Assembly (NCBI RefSeq): GCF_014905175.1
Contig: NC_057792.1
Location: forward strand, 12,069,321 to 12,133,320
Length of the DNA stretch: 64,000 nucleotides
Source: Aphidius gifuensis
Taxonomy: Eukaryota; Arthropoda; Insecta; Hymenoptera; Braconidae
Reading direction: 5' to 3'
Numbering within the stretch: position 1 is the stretch's first letter; the number at the start of each line of letters is the position of its first letter. Both the position numbers and the translations under genes were made by a program. Below are positions 44,379-55,170 of the stretch, one piece after another. Under the pieces are notes generated by a model. That model saw nothing but the letters and a program-made list of their open reading frames with translations. It had not been told where the DNA came from and ran no database searches.

Positions 44379-44633
44379 ATGGACCTATTAGAAATGATAA
44401 GTGTTTATGGAGGTGGCAAAATGAGTTTAACTAAAATTATTTTGACTATCATCCCTGAAAATTTTTACGACAAGTGTCAGTTGTGTTTTCCGGGTCTACT
44501 CAGTCACATCTTAACTAATAAAATAAAAATGAAACGTGTACTTGAAACTAACAAAGTTGACTTTGTCTGTAAGAAAAAAAAAGTAGAAGATACCCATGAA
44601 AAAAATACTAGATTAAATAATAAAGTCATTTGA
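44379..44633 (+). CDS. Unrecognised 84-residue ORF
   Basis: MDLLEMISVYGGGKMSLTKI, then PENFYDKCQLCFPGLLSHILTNKIKMKRVLE and a Lys-rich tail KKKKVEDTHEK. The CQLC pair and basic tail could suggest a small nucleic-acid-binding protein, but I recognise no family. It is preceded by acceptor-like tracts at 43979 and 44116 and followed by others at 44668, 44764 and 44823, so it might be an exon of a longer transcript. Confidence 0.3.
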   Translation: MDLLEMISVYGGGKMSLTKIILTIIPENFYDKCQLCFPGLLSHILTNKIKMKRVLETNKVDFVCKKKKVEDTHEKNTRLNNKVI

Positions 44634-45571
44634 AAATAAATAAAATTGTTTTTATGTCTTTTTTTTACAGGAATTATTGTATCGAAAAAAGATAAAAAAA
44701 ATAAACAAATAAATAAATAAATAAAAATTTTGTATACCTTTTTCCTTTTGTCTCCTTTTTACAGATATATTTGTTGTTGTTAAAAGATTTCAGGTTACAC
44801 CATATTTTTTTTTTCTTTTTACAGCTATCAAATATAATTTTGTTTAGAAAAAAAAAATGATCATACAGTTGCTGAAGCAACTGTGCCTTCCCTGCGGGGG
44901 GGAATTTCAATTTCTTCTTTAATATATATCGAAATTCGTGACTACAAATTTATTTCATTCTCTATCGTTACAATGATTATTGTTACAACTAAAATTTATT
45001 TAATTTTCATTCATTTTGCTTGTTCCTTCTAATGGGTCAACTCCATGTCCAGAATCGCTTTCTTCTAACCTTTTAAACTCTCCGTTTTTATTCATTTTGT
45101 TGTACTATGATTTTAGCCTGTCAATGTTAAATATTTATTACGAAATTGTCGAGTTTGATTGTATTTATTTTATTTACTTTTTTCTCTCAGTTGAATCAGG
45201 ATTTAACGTTTTAGTTGTTGCTGGAGTCGTCGTTATATTTTTAATTTTTTTATATTCATTTATTTTCAATTCCTTTGATGCTATCACATCACCCTTTTTT
45301 CCCTAGAAATTTTCTGCCTCTTCCTTCCATAAAGTTAGTTCAATCTAAAATATATTTCCTTTGGTAAAATTATTATCTTTGTTTAGTTTAATCAAACTTT
45401 TTTTCATTTAAATTTTATTTTACTTCATAATCACTGTTTTAATAACCGTACTGACATTGCATATATAAATTCCACTTTATTTATTGCTATTATGATTGCG
45501 ATGATATCTAAATAATGTCATTATTATTATTGAATAGTTTTCTTTTTTTTTTTTTTTTTTTTTCGCTAAAA

Positions 45572-45800
45572 TTATTTTGCCTGCAAATGATTTAATTGGT
45601 AGATGTACAATTTCTTTATTTTTTTAATCTCGAAATTAATTTTTGGTATATTTTCATTTTCCTCATCGTCATCGAATTTTATATTAGCTTCTACTGGTAT
45701 CATTATTTCTTTATTATTTATTGATGGGCATTGTTCATTAATTTTTCTCACTAATCCCCCAGTGATCGTATATATTTTGTTTAACTTGAATATTTAATAA
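45572..45800 (-). pseudogene. Coding remnant of unknown protein
   Basis: A minus-strand open stretch of about 75 codons without a clear ATG: IFKLNKIYTITGGLVRKINEQCPSINNKEIMIPVEAN..., ending LYIYQLNHLQAK and TAA at 45572-45574. The balanced composition stands out from the A/T-rich surroundings. A further minus-strand stretch at 45010-45085 gives GEFKRLEESDSGHGVDPLEG and a stop and may be the C-terminus of the same decayed gene. Family not recognised. Confidence 0.35.
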
Positions 45801-46079
45801 TTTATCATGTTAATAATTTTTTTTAAAATCTTTTTGTTGAGAAATCTTGTTGTTGAATATGATTTTTCCATGATATTCTGCTATACTTTTCTTTTTTGTT
45901 TACTCATATTTCCCTAATATTTTCCTATAATTATCGTATTTTCTTTTATATTCAGTGATTTTTCTATATTATCATTTATTCGTTTATATATTCTTCATTT
46001 TTCTATATTTTTCTTCATTTTCCATATTCATCTTGTTTAGATTAATTAAGGGACTTAGAAAATGTTCGGGGCATAATTG

Positions 46080-46600
46080 ATATGTTCCCTTATTTATCGT
46101 TTTTTCCTTTATATTCAGTCACTTTTCTATATTTTCGTTTATATTTACCGATTTTTCTTTGATATTTTCCTATATTCTCCTTTATATTTACTGATATTTT
46201 CCCATATTTATCGTTTTTTTTTTTATATCCAGTCACTTTCCTATATTCTCTTTTATATTTACTGATATTTTCCCATATTTATCGTTTTTTTCTTTATATT
46301 CAGTCACTTTCCTATATTCTCCTTTATATTTACTGATATTTTCCTATATTTATCGTTTTTTTCTATATATTCAGTCACTTTTCTTTATTTTTCTTTATAT
46401 TTACTGATATTTCCCCATATTTATCGTTTTTTTCTTCATATTTAGTCACTTTTCTATATTTTTCTTCATATTTACCGATTTTTCTTTGATATTTTCCTAT
46501 ATTCTCCTTTATATTTACTGATAATTTCCCATATTTATCTTTTTTTTCTTTATATTCAGTGAGTTTTCTATATTTTTCTTTATATTTTCCATATATATCG
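46080..46600. repeat. Tandem repeat, units of about 60-75 bp
   Basis: Repeating order: TTTATATTTACTGATATTTT, CCCATATTTATCGTTTTTTT, CTTTATATTCAGTCACTTT, CCTATATTCTC. At least six imperfect copies. Not a CRISPR array: there are no unique spacers and the unit is continuous. Confidence 0.75.
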
Positions 46601-47005
46601 TATTGGTTAAGATTAAGAGACTTAGAAAATTTTTTGGGGGGTGTCTACCATGGTTAAGATTAAGGGACTTAGAAAATTTTTTAGGGGGGGTGTCTACCAT
46701 GGTTGGGGGGGGGGGTCCAGAAGAAAAGCGAAAACAATAGGAAATTAAATTTCCCTAAAAAAAAATTCGTTATTTCTCTTGCTATATTTTTTCCACACTA
46801 GAGGGCCAGAAAAATTTTCAATTTTGTTTTTTTGTCGGGTAAAATATTTTACGAAATAGGTGAATTTAGAAAAAATCAGTTTTGCTGTGACAACTGCAGT
46901 GTGAAGATCTTTTTTTCAAGTTGTTGTAACATGTTTATCAATAAAAAAAAAGAAAAGAACTATAGATGCTAGTAAAAAGCAGGGTCTTGAACTCTGTCAA
47001 AAAGC

Positions 47006-47496
47006 TGTGGTGTGGTACCACATAAATTACTAAAATTACCAGGAATACCAACCAACACAAGGATAACTCAATTATTCAATTATTTAAATTTACGAAATTA
47101 GCAAGAAATATTATAGAATATTTATTTATACTCAGTGGTTTTTATTTAAATAAATATAATAAAACGAATTAACAATTTAACTGTTTATTTATTTAGCACA
47201 AGAAAAATTTAATGCTTTCAGGCTGAGTGTTTCTTGTAAACTGATGAGAAAAAAATACATATTTTATTTAGAGTTGGATTTTCCTTTGTTTCTTTTGTCA
47301 AAGGAAAAATTCATCATAATTTAACAAAGAAAAATAAAAAGGGGAAAAAGAAAAATAGAGAAAAATATAATTTAGAGGTAAAAATGAAATAATAATGATA
47401 ATTTAAATTTACTATATTTTATGTTTAAATTTATATGTATGTGTTGAAAATGTGTGTATACATTTGTGCGTCTGCGCGACCGCTGCAAGCGCCACA
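47006..47496 (-). repeat. CsRn1-like gypsy 3' LTR
   Basis: On the minus strand it starts TGTGGCGCTTGCAGCGG directly after a purine tract (complement of 47497-47509) and ends in GTACCACACCACA at 47006. The last 31 bases match the sequence beside the primer-binding site at 49806. Confidence 0.75.
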
Positions 47497-48790
47497 CTAC
47501 TCCCTCCTTAGTCGCTTTCTTGGCTGCGCGAAAGAGACGTTTCTTGAATATGTACGGAGTGGCCTGTCAGAAAATGGTTGACTTGTTGGGTTATGTTCAT
47601 CCTTGTTGATGTTGTAACCCAAGAATTTTATTTGAGGTTGTCCAAGTTGACATTTGTTGATATTTATTGTCAACGAGTGTTCTTTTAATTTTTTAAATAC
47701 TTGTTCTAGATGTTGTTGGTGTTCTTCAGGTGTTTCTGATGCGATTAATATATCGTCTATATAAACATATACAAATGGTAAATTTCTAAATATTGAGTCA
47801 ATATATCTCTGAAATGTTTGACAGGCATTACGTAGACCGAATGGCATCACTGTGTATTCATACAATCCCCATGGTGTGATGATTGCAGTCTTTTTACTGT
47901 CTTCTTGGTCCATTGGAATTTGATGATAAGCCTTGGTTAAATCAAGTGAAGAGAATATTGTTTTACCTACCAGCATTGGAAACAAATCTTGTATGATAGG
48001 AGGTGGGTATTTATCTGGTTGTGTTATACTGTTTAGTCTTCTATAGTCACCTCAAAGTCTCCATTCACCAGTTTTTTTACGTGTTAGATGGATAGGGCTT
48101 GCATATGGACTACTTGATGGTTTTAATATACCACATTCAAGAAGTTCATTTATTTGTGCTCTTGCTGCTGCAGTTTTTTCTCCAGCGAGTTTACGACATC
48201 TTTCACTTACTGGTCGACCAATTGTTATAATTTTGTGGTTGTAACCAGAGTTGTTAGTGCTTGGTTTTGCTAATGGCTTGGTTATTTCAACATATTTATG
48301 TAACAGGTGAGAATATGGTGTTGCTGAACCAATTGTTGTTATGTTTATATTATTTGTAGTTAAAATTACACCTTTGGTATTTAATTTTGTTTTGTTGTCT
48401 ATCAGTGTTTTATTTTTCAGGTCTATCAGTAAGTCGTAATGTGCGAGAAAATCAGCACCTATTATTGCTGTTTGTATGTCTGCAATTACAAATGACCAAG
48501 TGAATGTTCGTCTAAGGTTTAAGTTGATATTAATTGTTTTAGTACCATAAGTATTTATTGTGGAACCATTTGCTGCATATAAAATTAAATCTGATATTTT
48601 TTTTTCTTTCATGTTGCTGACTGGTATTATTGACAAGATGGATCCAGAGTCTACCAGGTATTTCTGATTATTTGTCTTGTCATAAACATAAAGACGATAT
48701 TCTTGGTAATCGTGTGATACATATGCAGCAATATCACTGTCACCAGCAGTTCCAAATGGTGTCAGTTTATTTAGTTTCCCTGTTCACTTG
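47497..48790 (-). pseudogene. CsRn1-like protease and reverse transcriptase, internally deleted
   Basis: Protease motif YLVDSGSILSIIPV with AIIGADFLAHYDL, then the RT linker ECGILKPSSSPYASPIHLTRKKTGEW. A stop (TGA) at about 48052 sits in the WR..GDYRRLN motif; the same frame then runs on through SSLDLTKAYHQIPM, PFGLRNACQTFQRYID and the catalytic VYIDDILIAS to KFLGYNI. After that the sequence jumps to a short basic tail ending PRKRLRRE and the polypurine tract: RNase H and integrase are deleted. One nonsense codon plus the deletion make it non-autonomous. Confidence 0.88.
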
Positions 48791-49730
48791 GTTTAAATGA
48801 ACAAGGTGGTACGCATTTGTTGGCATTGTTACCAAAATTATGATGATAGTAACACATGGATTTGTCAGACCGTTGGTATGATTGTGATCTAGATCTTGAT
48901 CTAGAAGATCTGGTATTGTATTTTACCTTCATTTCTTTGATTTCTTTCATGCATTCCATCAACATTTGTTGCAAGTTGTCTAATCTTTGTTCTAGACGAT
49001 TGTGTGTTGTTGATATTGATGCATCTTTTTGTCCATACGCTGTTGTTGCCATTACAAAAGAGCTTCGTGATGCTTCAAGGACTCTATCAGCAACTTCAGC
49101 AAGTGCTTTCAATGTTAATGTTGATGACACGACTAACAAAGGTTTTATTTGATTTGGCATTCGGTCTAGCCATAATTGATGCAACATATCCTCTGTCATG
49201 GATTCACCAGCCAGTTCCTTCATTTCACGAAGAAGTTGTGTTGGTTTTTTGTCTCCCAGATCCATTGATGTCAATAGTTGGCGAATTTGTTTATCACGTG
49301 AGACTGAAGTTCTTTGAATTAATGCTTCTTTAATTTTTTTATATTTTTCGACAACTGGTGGGTCATGTAAAATGCCAGTAATTTGCTGGAGCATGTCTGC
49401 ATCAAGTGCCCTTATTACAGAATAATATTTCATGTCATCATTTGTTGTTTTTGTTGCTTGAAATTCAGATTCAATCAAGATGAACCAGAGCTCTGGTTTG
49501 TCCTTGAAAAAATTTGGTAGCTGTGGTTTACTGATTGTATTCACCATACTTTCATTTACCATCTGTGTGATCAAAGACTTCTGTACCTCATTAAAACCAG
49601 CAAATGTTTCATTGTTTCGTGAATATTGATCTGGTGGAGGATTATATTGAATATCACCTTGTGCTTCTCTTGTTGTGTTGCCAGTCGACGTGTCTGGGAA
49701 TGGGTTTCCAAAGATAAAATCGTTGTTCAT
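48771..49730 (-). CDS. gag: CsRn1-like gypsy Gag
   Basis: A 319-residue Gag. Residues about 70-200 show the capsid-type fold sequence PQLPNFFKDKPELWFILIESEFQ...DDMKYYSVIRALD...LLTSMDLGDKKPTQLLREMKELAG. A coiled coil (RLEQRLDNLQQMLMECMKEIKEM) and an Arg/Ser-rich stretch lead to the zinc-binding CYYHHNFGNNANKCVPPCSF, the CHCC-type finger that marks CsRn1-clade elements in place of the CCHC knuckle. ATG at 49730 is 63 bases from the primer-binding site. The stop overlaps the start of the protease frame, implying frameshift expression. The frame is intact. Confidence 0.88.
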   Translation of the reverse strand: MNNDFIFGNPFPDTSTGNTTREAQGDIQYNPPPDQYSRNNETFAGFNEVQKSLITQMVNESMVNTISKPQLPNFFKDKPELWFILIESEFQATKTTNDDMKYYSVIRALDADMLQQITGILHDPPVVEKYKKIKEALIQRTSVSRDKQIRQLLTSMDLGDKKPTQLLREMKELAGESMTEDMLHQLWLDRMPNQIKPLLVVSSTLTLKALAEVADRVLEASRSSFVMATTAYGQKDASISTTHNRLEQRLDNLQQMLMECMKEIKEMKVKYNTRSSRSRSRSQSYQRSDKSMCYYHHNFGNNANKCVPPCSFKPSEQGN

Positions 49731-49793
49731 CTTGTTGATTTTTTATATTTTTATGTGGAAAACCTGGTGTAATTGATTTTGAAACACGTCAAA

Positions 49794-49802
49794 GGGTCAC
49801 CA
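49794..49802 (-). promoter_or_regulatory. Primer-binding site, tRNA-Trp type
   Basis: The minus strand reads TGGTGACCC, the tRNA-Trp complement used by CsRn1 elements, three bases from the LTR edge. Confidence 0.8.
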
Positions 49803-49805
49803 ATT

Positions 49806-50765
49806 TGTGGTGTGGTGCCACATAAATTACTAAAATCACAGCCCACGTAATCACATGGTTACATCATGGTGTCTCAACGAAGTGAACCAACATCAAGAAT
49901 AGCTTGCCAAGAATCAACACAATTAACAAATCAAATAATATATATACAATTACAATATCAATAACATAAATTCTGGCCAAACAACAATCATCAACACAAA
50001 GACAAGCATCTCAGTATACTTTGTTTCAACACGTAAAATATCAAGCAAATCATCAGCAAATAATTCAACAACAAACAAAGAGTTCACGACACCAACAAAA
50101 AAAAAATAATACAACAACATTAATATCAAATTCAACATCAATAATATAACAAATGGTACAACAAAACCAACAACAAAATTAATATTACAACAAAAATACC
50201 AAATTTAACATCAACAATATAACAAATGGTATAACGATCAAACAAGTCAGATGTGAAGTAGCAACAAGCTATCACAACAACAGCAACAATTAACACCCAT
50301 CTGACAAACAACACCATCAAACAAATATACGCCTTTCCAGTATCTCGAAACGACGATCGCAACATTTGATGTTGTAATGCAACAAATCTGTCATCTGGGT
50401 AAGCAACAACATATGATTTCAATGTTAATCAGCCGGTTATCAAATGCAAATTTATTAATTAAAAGTTATCAAAAAATATATTAATGATAAGTACAATATT
50501 GAAAGCTCATTTCCAAGCAATTTATGTCCAAATCCTTCGTAAAAAACCGTTAAATAAAGGTAAAGAATTGGTACACAGTTTACACGTTATATATATGTAT
50601 TCATTGCTATATATATATAGCAAAAAAAATAATAACTTGTATTATCCAATTGTACAAGTATATTATAACTTTGTTTGTTTTTTTTTTTCTTTTATGAGTA
50701 TGTATTATATTTATCATAATAAAAAAAATTATTGCATCAAATTTTCAAAATAATTTCATTAAAAG
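49806..50765. other. CAA/AAC-rich sequence replacing the expected 5' LTR
   Basis: The first 31 bases match the 3' LTR end, after which similarity is lost. 49830-50440 is rich in CAACA/ATCAACA runs; 50440-50765 is A/T-rich with a TA microsatellite at 50607-50625. No gene recognised. Confidence 0.5.
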
Positions 50766-51355
50766 TTGAAAAAAATAGCAAGATTATTAATACAATATGT
50801 AGTTGCAAAGCTGGCAATGCATGGCAATGGATATTGTAAACGTACAGCAACAATTTATGTTGATGTAAATGAAAAAAACACAAGATTAAAAATTGATTTA
50901 CCAATGATATGGAATAAGCCACCAGAAATTCAATTGGAACAATATAGTAAAGGAATCATTAAATCAATGAAAAAAAAAGATGATGATGATGATGATAATA
51001 ATACTGATATACCACTGGAAGGTTTTAAATTTTTTAATGTAAAACATGCTGATCAGCTTACTGAAAAAATAGTGCACTATCAAGAATGGTAAAAGCAGAG
51101 CTGCATTGAAAATGCACAAGAAAAAGAAAAGTTAGAACTTTTGAAAAAAAATAGAAGAGTTAATAATTGAATTGTATAAGTTTATCAACACAGAATACAT
51201 AATATCTACACCGTATCATGCATTTAATAGTATTATTGATGATAAAACAATGCGAATAAAAATTGTATTGATGTCTTGTCAATTACGAATTACAGCCAGT
51301 AAGGCTCACAGAATCAAGACCAGACAAGAAAATTTGAATCTTTGGCAAAAAAATT
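50766..51355 (+). pseudogene. Unrecognised broken gene of about 200 codons
   Basis: The first piece (50766-51092) reads IQYVVAKLAMHGNGYCKRTATIYVDVNEKNTRLKIDLPM...YSKGIIKSMKKKDDDDD...LEGFKFFNVKHADQLTEKIVHYQEW. After a TAA the frame carries on (KQSCIENAQEKEKLELLKK), then an A-run shifts it into EELIIELYKFINTEYI and STPYHAFNSIIDDKTMRIKIVLMSCQLRITASKAHRIK, ending 51354-51356. Balanced amino-acid use suggests a real protein once. I recognise no family. It may be a captured host sequence inside the plus-strand retroelement whose polypurine tract lies at 52318. Confidence 0.4.
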
Positions 51356-51549
51356 AATAAAACTTTTTTTTTTTAGTAATTGTTTATTTAAAATTTTACA
51401 TATGTTTATATGGGCTTATGGCCTCTTTAGGCCTCGGAGCACTAACGCTTGTATTATTTTCAGCCACCGGTGGCGCCACGAGAGTTACTGGAAAGGCGTA
51501 TACTATTAAAATTATACAACAAAAAAGCAATGAAACTGGACCGCAAATT

Positions 51550-52317
51550 TAAATGTTAAAAATGCAATACAAGTCTTCATCTGTTATAACTCAACTTCAA
51601 CACAATGGATCAGCATTTCAAGAAGCTCTCATGGACAAACAATGTCAACCACTGCTTCACTTGGACCAGCATCCAGGATCAGCACTTCAGGAAGCACACA
51701 ACGACAACCAATGTCAACCACTCGCTTCACCTGGAGCAGTATCCAACAACACACCAAACGACAACAGCACACACAACACGTACAACTAGTACAGCACGTT
51801 GTAACGTTGTCAACAAACTACAACATACTGAAACTCGTACAACTAGTACAACACGTTTCAATGTTTTTTAACAAGCAACAACAACAAACAAGTAATACCA
51901 GTACTTTGTTTAATCGTTGTTTGCAACATCAATCAACATCATCAACTCATCTGCAACGGTACAAAATCACAAAAAGTCATAGTACTCCAGAGATTTTGTT
52001 AAAGCATACATGAGTCAACAACAAAACATCATCAACAATTACAACAAACACAAGTCATCAGTAACAAGGCTCATTCAATATTTTTGAGAACACATGTTAC
52101 ATCTGATACATCAGGACAAAACAACATCCAGAGTAACACACAGAAGAAGAACATCATCCCTGATCAACATACCTGGATAATCAACAACGTAAAATCAATT
52201 TCATTCAAGTCAATTATTCAATATTTTGTACTCATTCACACAATTAAATTCAATAGTTTTTTTTATCAGATATAAAAAAAAAAAAAACATTACCAAATAC
52301 AAAACTAATAATTTTCT
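51550..52317. other. CAACA-rich sequence upstream of a 3' LTR
   Basis: Runs of ACAACA, CATCAACA and CAACTCG with a short internal duplication (CAGCATTTCAAGAAGC near 51610 and CAGCACTTCAGGAAGC near 51680). Three overlapping frames stay open only because of this composition. Confidence 0.5.
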
Positions 52318-52630
52318 AGGAGGGGAGTACTGTGGTGGTCCTCGAGCCCACACTTACGCCTCTACTGCCTAACTTCGAAAATCATTTATATTTTTTTTAT
52401 CATTTAGCTAACTTTCTAATAAATAATATTTAGTGTTCAATAAAATGGCAAGAACTCAACATCTTAAATTTGTCTCGTTATTTAATTAACCAAATTTATA
52501 ATAATTATTAATTAATTAACAATAAATAAATTGACACTCATTTACCAACAAATACACCGTAAAAATATGGATCATAATATAAAACGCGGATCATGCGCAC
52601 TTGTGAGGTAAACACACATAATACCCCACA
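52318..52630 (+). repeat. Polypurine tract and 3' LTR of a plus-strand LTR element
   Basis: AGGAGGGGAGTAC (52318-52330) is followed by an LTR-like TGTGGTGGTCCTCG ... ACCCCACA (52331-52630, 300 bp) with TG...CA ends. No 5' LTR or pol for this orientation is present, so only the 3' end of the element remains. Confidence 0.55.
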
Positions 52631-52644
52631 AAGCTAAGATTTGT

Positions 52645-55020
52645 GTGCCACCTGGTGGGTGCGGGCTTAATGAAATAATTTTATTCCAAAATTATTTAGT
52701 TACTGAATCTGCCGCATTGGTTATCTGGAATTTCGATAATAATGATGGTCATACAATTTTTTTTTATGGGAAAAAAACTTTACTCAATCGCAGAGTTTCG
52801 CGTGAAAATTATCCTGATGACAAAAATTTTGCGCCTATAAAATATATGCATGTATTTACGGCTACAAATATAAAATACTGGTGTGATTGGTGTCGTATCG
52901 GGTTTACAAAAATCGAATATCATAAACAATGTTGGACAAAATGTGACAAATGCTTAAATTTCCCGGCATGCAAAATGAATAATAGTAATAATGATGATTT
53001 TAAAAAATGTTTGATATGTAATTGAGTATTTTATAGTAAACAGTGTTATGAAAAACATTTACAACCAGACTCATATTCAAAAAATCTTTCAATTTGTAAT
53101 CGAATTAAAAAATGTAATATTTGTCGTAAAGTCTACGCCCGTGACAGTGAACATTTGTGTGGTTATTATTATTGTGCGCCCGTCAAGACCATAAACAACC
53201 AAACCATCTGTGTTATATGAAGCCTCGGCCGATAAAGCAGGGGGCTCGTAAAGATAAAAAAATTAACGGATTTTTATTTTTTGATTTTGAAAAACGGTCT
53301 GAGCTGAGATCATATAAAAATAATAAACAATTAAAAATACATATCGTCAATTATTTTTGTGTGCAAATAGTGTGTGAAATTTGTTCGTTCGAGTCAGACG
53401 GTACAGAAAATTGTCATTGTAGTGAGACGCGTGAATTTATACATCAGGGCGATGACGCCATGAAAAAATTTGTTGATTTAGTTTTAAAGTCAAAATCAAG
53501 ATACTCAAAATTAATTTTTATAGCTCATAATGGCGGCGGCTATGATGCCCAATTTGTTTTACGTGAAATAATTAAGAGAATACCAATAACAAATATTCAA
53601 ACAATTGTTAAAGGAACTAGGCTTACATTAATATCTTTCGATAATGTCAAATTTATAGACTCGCTGAATTATTTTTTCATGCCATTAAGCGCGTTACCAA
53701 AAGCTTAGAATTAAAGCTTGGAATTAAAGAATTGACTAAGGGTTTTTTTCCTTTTTTTTTTTCAATAAACCAGAAAATCAAAATTACATTGGTCCTTTAC
53801 CACCTAAAGAAGACTTTGGTGTGCGCGCGCTGACTATTGAAAAACAACAAGAATTTGATAAATAGTATAATGAACAACTTTAGGGTCCGCCATTTGATTT
53901 TAAACGAAAAATGGCGATTTATTGTAAATCTGATGTAGAATTACTTAAGAAGGCGTAAGACATATAGAAAATTAATGATGCAAGTAGGAAATGTATGCCC
54001 ATTCACTGAAGCTTTAACTGCTGCATCGACTAGTTTATTAATTTATTGTAGAAATTATTTAAAAGAGAATGAGATAGCACTGATCCCCAAGAATGGATAT
54101 AGGTTAGGAGATATGCAATCTACCATAGCTATACAATGGCTACTATGGCTTGAACATTTTCAAGGGATCAAAACAATTCATGCTGGTAGAGGGCGTGAGC
54201 AAAGAGTAGGTCCCTATCTGGTCGATGGCATTTTAGAAGATGGCCAAACCATATACTCTTTTTTAGGTTGTTACTATCATGGTTGTGATTGTTTTAAATT
54301 GATTAAAGATGTGGATGCGGATTTAGGGGATAATACAACACTTAAAACGATGCGTGAGAATACAGAGTGCATGAATGCATATTTCAAAAAAGGAGGTTAT
54401 AGATTGATTATTATTTGGGAATGTGTCAAAACAACGTAGATTTAAAAAATTTCTTGAAAACAATTGATAATAATTTTTATAAAGAAGCAATATTACCTCG
54501 TGATGCTTTATTTGGTGGATGAACTGAAAATTTTTGTGTCTCACATACTGTTACTGGTTCTCAAGAGATATACTACGTGGACGTCACGTCACTTTATCCT
54601 AGTGTGTTCAAAAAAAATATTTACCCTCTAGGCCACCCTAAAGTTTTCGTTCTGGATGATATACGTGAGCTTTGTCCAGATAATAACATAAGTAATGTGA
54701 TAGGATTGATTAAATGTCGAGTTTTGCCACCGGCCGATTTATATATACCAGTATTGCCGATGAGGTGTCATAAAAAATTATTTTTTCCACTTTGTAACGC
54801 ATGTACATTAACTTTAAATCAAGAAAATTGTACTCATAATGAATTAGAACGAGCACTTATTGGTACTTGGGTTTGGGTCTGAGGAGTTAAAAGTAGCGGT
54901 TGAGAAAGGGTATAAAATTTTACAAATAAAAGAAATATGGCATTGGGATAAAACAACTCAATATGACCCGAAAACTAGAACTCTCTATTCACAGCCCGGG
55001 GAAAAAGTAGACGATCGTCA
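52645..55020 (+). pseudogene. Third Polinton-like type B DNA polymerase (broken)
   Basis: The N-terminal piece (52645-53025) is Cys-rich (WCDWCRIGF, CWTKCDKCLNFPAC, KCLICN), continuing after a stop with KKCNICRKVY. The piece at 53157-53708 has exonuclease motif I GFLFFDFEKRS and motif II FIAHNGGGYDAQFVL. Motif III YCKSDVELLKKA lies near 53920 after stops. 53975-54439 holds FTEALTAAS and LGCYYHGCDCF; 54577-54882 starts with polymerase motif A, VDVTSLYPSVFKKN. Coding ends at KEIWHWDKTTQYD...YSQPGEK, followed at once by a CGATCG repeat; motifs B and C are absent. It differs in motif A and in its Cys-rich start from the polymerases at 1527-4735 and 8535-9885. Confidence 0.8.
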
Positions 55021-55170
55021 ACGATCGTCAGCGATCGTTCACCGTCGATCGTTGAAGATGTCAAATTTGTCCACATCTCTGTCGATCGCCGTCGATCACC
55101 GTCGATCACCGTCGATCGACATCGATCGATATCGAACGCTGTCGATCAATGTCGATCGCTATCGATATAC
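55008..55170. repeat. CGATCG-containing minisatellite
   Basis: About a dozen copies of a 10-12-bp unit (GTCGATCACC, GTCGATCGAC, TCAACGATCG) interrupt the polymerase remnant. The GC-rich, self-complementary unit is unlike the surrounding A/T-rich DNA. Confidence 0.8.

Larger units (their letters stand above)
44855..46790 (+). repeat. Repeat element, longer copy of the 21.65-21.92 kb family
   Basis: Begins with TGATCATACAGTTGCTGAAGC and the G-run, ends with duplicated GGGACTTAGAAAATTTTTT...GTCTACCATGGTT blocks (46615-46725) and AGCGAAAACAATAGGAAATT. It contains a minus-strand coding remnant (45572-45800) and tandem repeats (46080-46600). The copy at 21650-21925 lacks the whole interior. Confidence 0.65.

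Noticed and set aside
46080..46600. CRISPR-like regular repeats
   Set aside because: Units are continuous and degenerate with no unique spacers, and the genome is eukaryotic.
51553..52013. Gln/Thr/His-rich ORFs in three overlapping frames
   Set aside because: All three frames stay open because of CAACA repeats; no frame has the composition of a structured protein.
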